From assembly GCF_947495995.1 (NCBI RefSeq), contig NZ_CANMAX010000010.1:62001-126000 (forward strand): a stretch of DNA of 64,000 nt, written 5' to 3'. The translations under genes were made by a program, and so were the position numbers. This DNA comes from an uncultured Tenacibaculum sp. (GTDB taxonomy: Bacteria; Bacteroidota; Bacteroidia; Flavobacteriales; Flavobacteriaceae). The stretch's first letter is position 1, and every line of letters starts with the position of its first letter. Below, piece by piece: positions 62,501 through 64,000 of this stretch. Under the pieces are notes generated by a model, which ran no database searches, was not told the origin of the DNA, and saw only the letters and a program-made list of their open reading frames with translations.

Positions 62501-64000
62501 AAAAAAACTTATAATTACTCTTATGATGCATTAAATAGAATTACAAATGCTATAGGAGTTACAACGCCATTTTATGATCTTTTTGGGGTTACCTATGATA
62601 AAAATGGAAATATTCAAAAACTACACCGACACGGACATCAAGGCACTGAACTAGACTATAATATGGATAGATTAGTGTACTCTTATCAAGGAAATAAGCT
62701 TACCAAAGTAGCGGATAATGGAAATAAAGCCTTTGGTTTTAAAGATGGTAATACCTCAGGAGATGATTATACTTACGATGCCAATGGTAATATGATTACC
62801 GATGCAAATAAAGGTATAACCAATATATCTTATAATCATTTAAATTTACCAGTAGTAGTTAGTTTTGAAGATGATAGTAGTATAAGTTATAAATATGATG
62901 CTTCAGGTATGAAACTTTATAAGCAAACTGTTAATGAAACTACAGGAGAAGAAAGCTTTACTAGTTATGCTGGTAATTATGTTTATGAAGCAAATAATTT
63001 ACAATTCTTCAACCATGCAGAAGGATATGTAAAAGCAGATGTCACATCGAGCGGAGTTGAGATGGATTATGTATACCAATACAAAGATCATTTAGGAAAT
63101 GTTCGTTTATCATATACCGACAATAATAACGATGGTAACATTACCCAAAATGAAATTGTAGAAGAATCTAATTATTATCCATTTGGTTTGAAACATAAAG
63201 GGTATAATGATATGGTACAGCCTCACGGTAACTCATTTGCCCAAAAATGGGATTATCTAGGTCAAGAAAGACAAGAAGAATTAGATTTAAACTGGATAAC
63301 TTTTAGGTATAGAAATGCTGATCCATCTCTAGGTAGATTTTTTGGTGTTGATCCAGTATCAAGTGAATACATGTCTATTTCTACATATCAATTCGCTCAT
63401 AATAATCCTGTGTGGAAAATCGAGATTGAAGGGTTAGAAGGTGAACCAATAAATTTACCAGATATAATAAATCATGAGCCTATAAGAATGCCTACGGGTA
63501 TGTACGGAACTGTTTATAGTGCGCCAGATAAAAGAACTGCAAGAGCAGATTTGGTAATGAGTAGAATTGATAATGATGTGGCAAAGAGATTAATAAGTCA
63601 TTATGCACATGGTAATAGGCAGTCTGTAAAATTATCCGAATCTCAAATGGAACAAATAAACCCCTATCCAGTTTCAGTATTTGCAGGATCAAATGCAAAA
63701 ACAAGAAGGAAAGAAGCCTCAAGGTTTTTAGATAAATTGAACTCTCTAAAACCAGGAGAAACTAAAGCTATAAAACAATCAGTGTTGGGGCAAACAAGAT
63801 CTCCTGGAACATTGGGACGATTTACAATTATATTTGAAGGAGATTTAACCAAAGATGATGATGGAAAAAACTGGAGCTTTGAAGGAACTATGCAGTTTTA
63901 TGATATATGGGATTTTGATAAAAAGAAGGATGGAGTAAGAAGTGAGTCATCTGAATTTATGGCTAAAATAGGGAGAACATATTTAATAGGAGATGGTTTT
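59534..64000 (+). CDS. DUF6443 / RHS-core polymorphic-toxin-like protein (partial, runs off window)
   Basis: An open frame of 1489 codons from the ATG at 59534 to the window edge; the end is missing. A signal peptide (MKKIFYILLLVPVIVFSQ) is followed by a DUF6443 start (TTIQYFDGLGRLKQSIGLEA). YD-like repeats are spread through the chain (VYDDFGNLTYVLPPKAEG; KYDKLGRVVYTGYQM), with two sandwich-like insertions (about 90-270 and 775-920). The RHS core lies at about 1175-1300: YKDHLGNVRLSYTDNNNDG, ESNYYPFGLKHKGYN, RNADPSLGRFFGVDPVSSEY, AHNNPVWKIEIEG. The remaining 185+ residues are a separate C-terminal domain, likely the effector tip, containing SFEGTMQFYDIWDFDKKKDG. Confidence 0.88.
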   Translation, partial: MKKIFYILLLVPVIVFSQNTNENYVVTKAYKEARTTPITGHDKNKVMTTIQYFDGLGRLKQSIGLEAGGNTVSSNVIPLDWTSGNTGSTDFFNKNGTDSESRIVSGTTPFGDTDLLWECIPDAASGPDGGWNTDYFKIDNTKSYRYSVWVKRIGSHNGTIYHGTQNVRNLDGTTNGNPYFWQGFLPQLDTWYLLVGVIHPHSYTSSRGTGTSGVYDVNGNKILEGNEFKWHSGVQTTRLRNYLYYSTNTSVRQYFWSPLFQELDGSELPLDALKNRPTTLVGEEQINDIVTHVSYDNLGRQTKEYLPFTNGSNNANLRTGNVELATQSYYGKKYAKDFAGVSLPGDINAYSEKGFENSPLNRVMQQAAPGTDWKLGNNHEIRFDYQANLGNEVRKYYITTFFSDNLYTPTLQLNTASSNNNGYYKLGELSKTITKDENWTSGLDHTTEEFKNKQGQVVLKRTYNNNQRHDTYYVYDDFGNLTYVLPPKAEGTVAKPSSTVLSELCYQYKYDNRNRLVEKKIPGKGWESIVYNRLDNPVVTQDAVLDAQKKWLFTKYDKLGRVVYTGYQMNSSSRTTYQNAASSTANAQWEDRQNSARALGGTTVYYTSKAIPTTVTEVYTVNYYDTYVDLPSGLSATVTTSYGQTSTTRTKGLATVTKVRVLSTNDWITTVSYYDEKARPIYVYSKNDYLNTIDIVESKLDDFTGKVLETKTTHKKTGKSDIVTVDRYEYDHMDRLVSQTQQINDQISERIVKNNYDDLGQLESKLVGNGTKDGYKDVTSGISISNNTITKTGATGWTHGLATQGTISGDGYVAFTAGTTNKNQMIGLSSSNIDASYVSIEYAIYLRSNGLVSVYESRSHKGYFGNYTTDDIFKVERIGNKVYYKRNDITFYVSQTTSSSSLLGDISLGQQGAKIKDFKIVDNSKGLQKVDYKYNVRGWLTNINEDVHNDNDLFNFRIKYNDSDVELSKRLYNGNISQTSWQTTNVDNSKKTYNYSYDALNRITNAIGVTTPFYDLFGVTYDKNGNIQKLHRHGHQGTELDYNMDRLVYSYQGNKLTKVADNGNKAFGFKDGNTSGDDYTYDANGNMITDANKGITNISYNHLNLPVVVSFEDDSSISYKYDASGMKLYKQTVNETTGEESFTSYAGNYVYEANNLQFFNHAEGYVKADVTSSGVEMDYVYQYKDHLGNVRLSYTDNNNDGNITQNEIVEESNYYPFGLKHKGYNDMVQPHGNSFAQKWDYLGQERQEELDLNWITFRYRNADPSLGRFFGVDPVSSEYMSISTYQFAHNNPVWKIEIEGLEGEPINLPDIINHEPIRMPTGMYGTVYSAPDKRTARADLVMSRIDNDVAKRLISHYAHGNRQSVKLSESQMEQINPYPVSVFAGSNAKTRRKEASRFLDKLNSLKPGETKAIKQSVLGQTRSPGTLGRFTIIFEGDLTKDDDGKNWSFEGTMQFYDIWDFDKKKDGVRSESSEFMAKIGRTYLIGDGF

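Noticed and set aside
63492-63852. Minus-strand open frames near the right edge that could be an immunity gene
   Set aside because: They lie opposite the continuous RHS C-terminal frame, which stays open to the window edge; an immunity gene would be expected after its stop codon, outside the window.

Overview
The window is strongly AT-rich chromosomal DNA from a member of the Bacteroidota, most likely a (probably marine) Flavobacteriaceae species of the Tenacibaculum/Aquimarina type; the genus cannot be fixed from the sequence. Support comes from the rpmB-rpmG-DUF4295-ftsY cluster, beta-barrel proteins with a carboxypeptidase-like N-terminal domain, DUF5916 and DUF6443/RHS proteins, promoters of the TAnnTTTG type, few Shine-Dalgarno sites, and several GTG/TTG starts. 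No rRNA, tRNA, insertion sequence, prophage or CRISPR array was seen.

Layout. Positions 1-9568 hold a partial sensor-kinase-like gene, a TonB-dependent receptor-like protein, a PA0069-type radical SAM protein, a DM13 lipoprotein paired with an outer-membrane barrel, an AraC regulator, and an NTF2-like/DUF5916 pair. Positions 9638-17246 (minus strand) hold pyruvate dehydrogenase E2 and E1-alpha, a secreted protein, a VanX-like dipeptidase, a DUF4440 protein and a DUF4870-PadR-PspC operon. Positions 17410-34915 are mostly housekeeping and metabolism: a thioesterase-like protein, an AIM24 protein, two tandem TlpA-like lipoproteins, SDR and HAD enzymes, a transaldolase-like protein, menD and menB, purU, a FAH-family protein and cinA. 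Positions 35003-43166 hold ribosomal proteins L28 and L33, DUF4295, ftsY, a serine hydrolase, a LytTR regulator, an SH3 lipoprotein, an amidase and rimO. Position 43347 starts a 739-residue protein of unknown family.

The most notable region is 45681-55853. It is a compact cluster that reads as a divergent type II secretion / type IV filament machine: a minimal prepilin peptidase, a GspE ATPase, a GspC-like protein, a very large GspK-like minor pseudopilin with a probable beta-helix, GspI- and GspJ-like pseudopilins, GspF, a GspG-like pseudopilin on the opposite strand, a small lipoprotein, a secretin, a GspL (PilM/PilN)-like protein and a GspM (PilO)-like protein. No retraction ATPase is present, which favours secretion over twitching. 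All prepilin-like sites carry Ala rather than Gly before the cleavage point, and the GspK-like protein lacks Glu at +5, as GspK proteins do.

Directly downstream are two large secreted YD/RHS-repeat proteins. The second runs off the window end and carries an uncharacterised C-terminal domain after its RHS core that looks like a polymorphic-toxin tip. Neither the complete first protein nor the visible part of the second shows a type IX sorting domain. A working hypothesis is that the filament-like system exports these RHS proteins or the 739-residue protein upstream; this is inference from proximity only.
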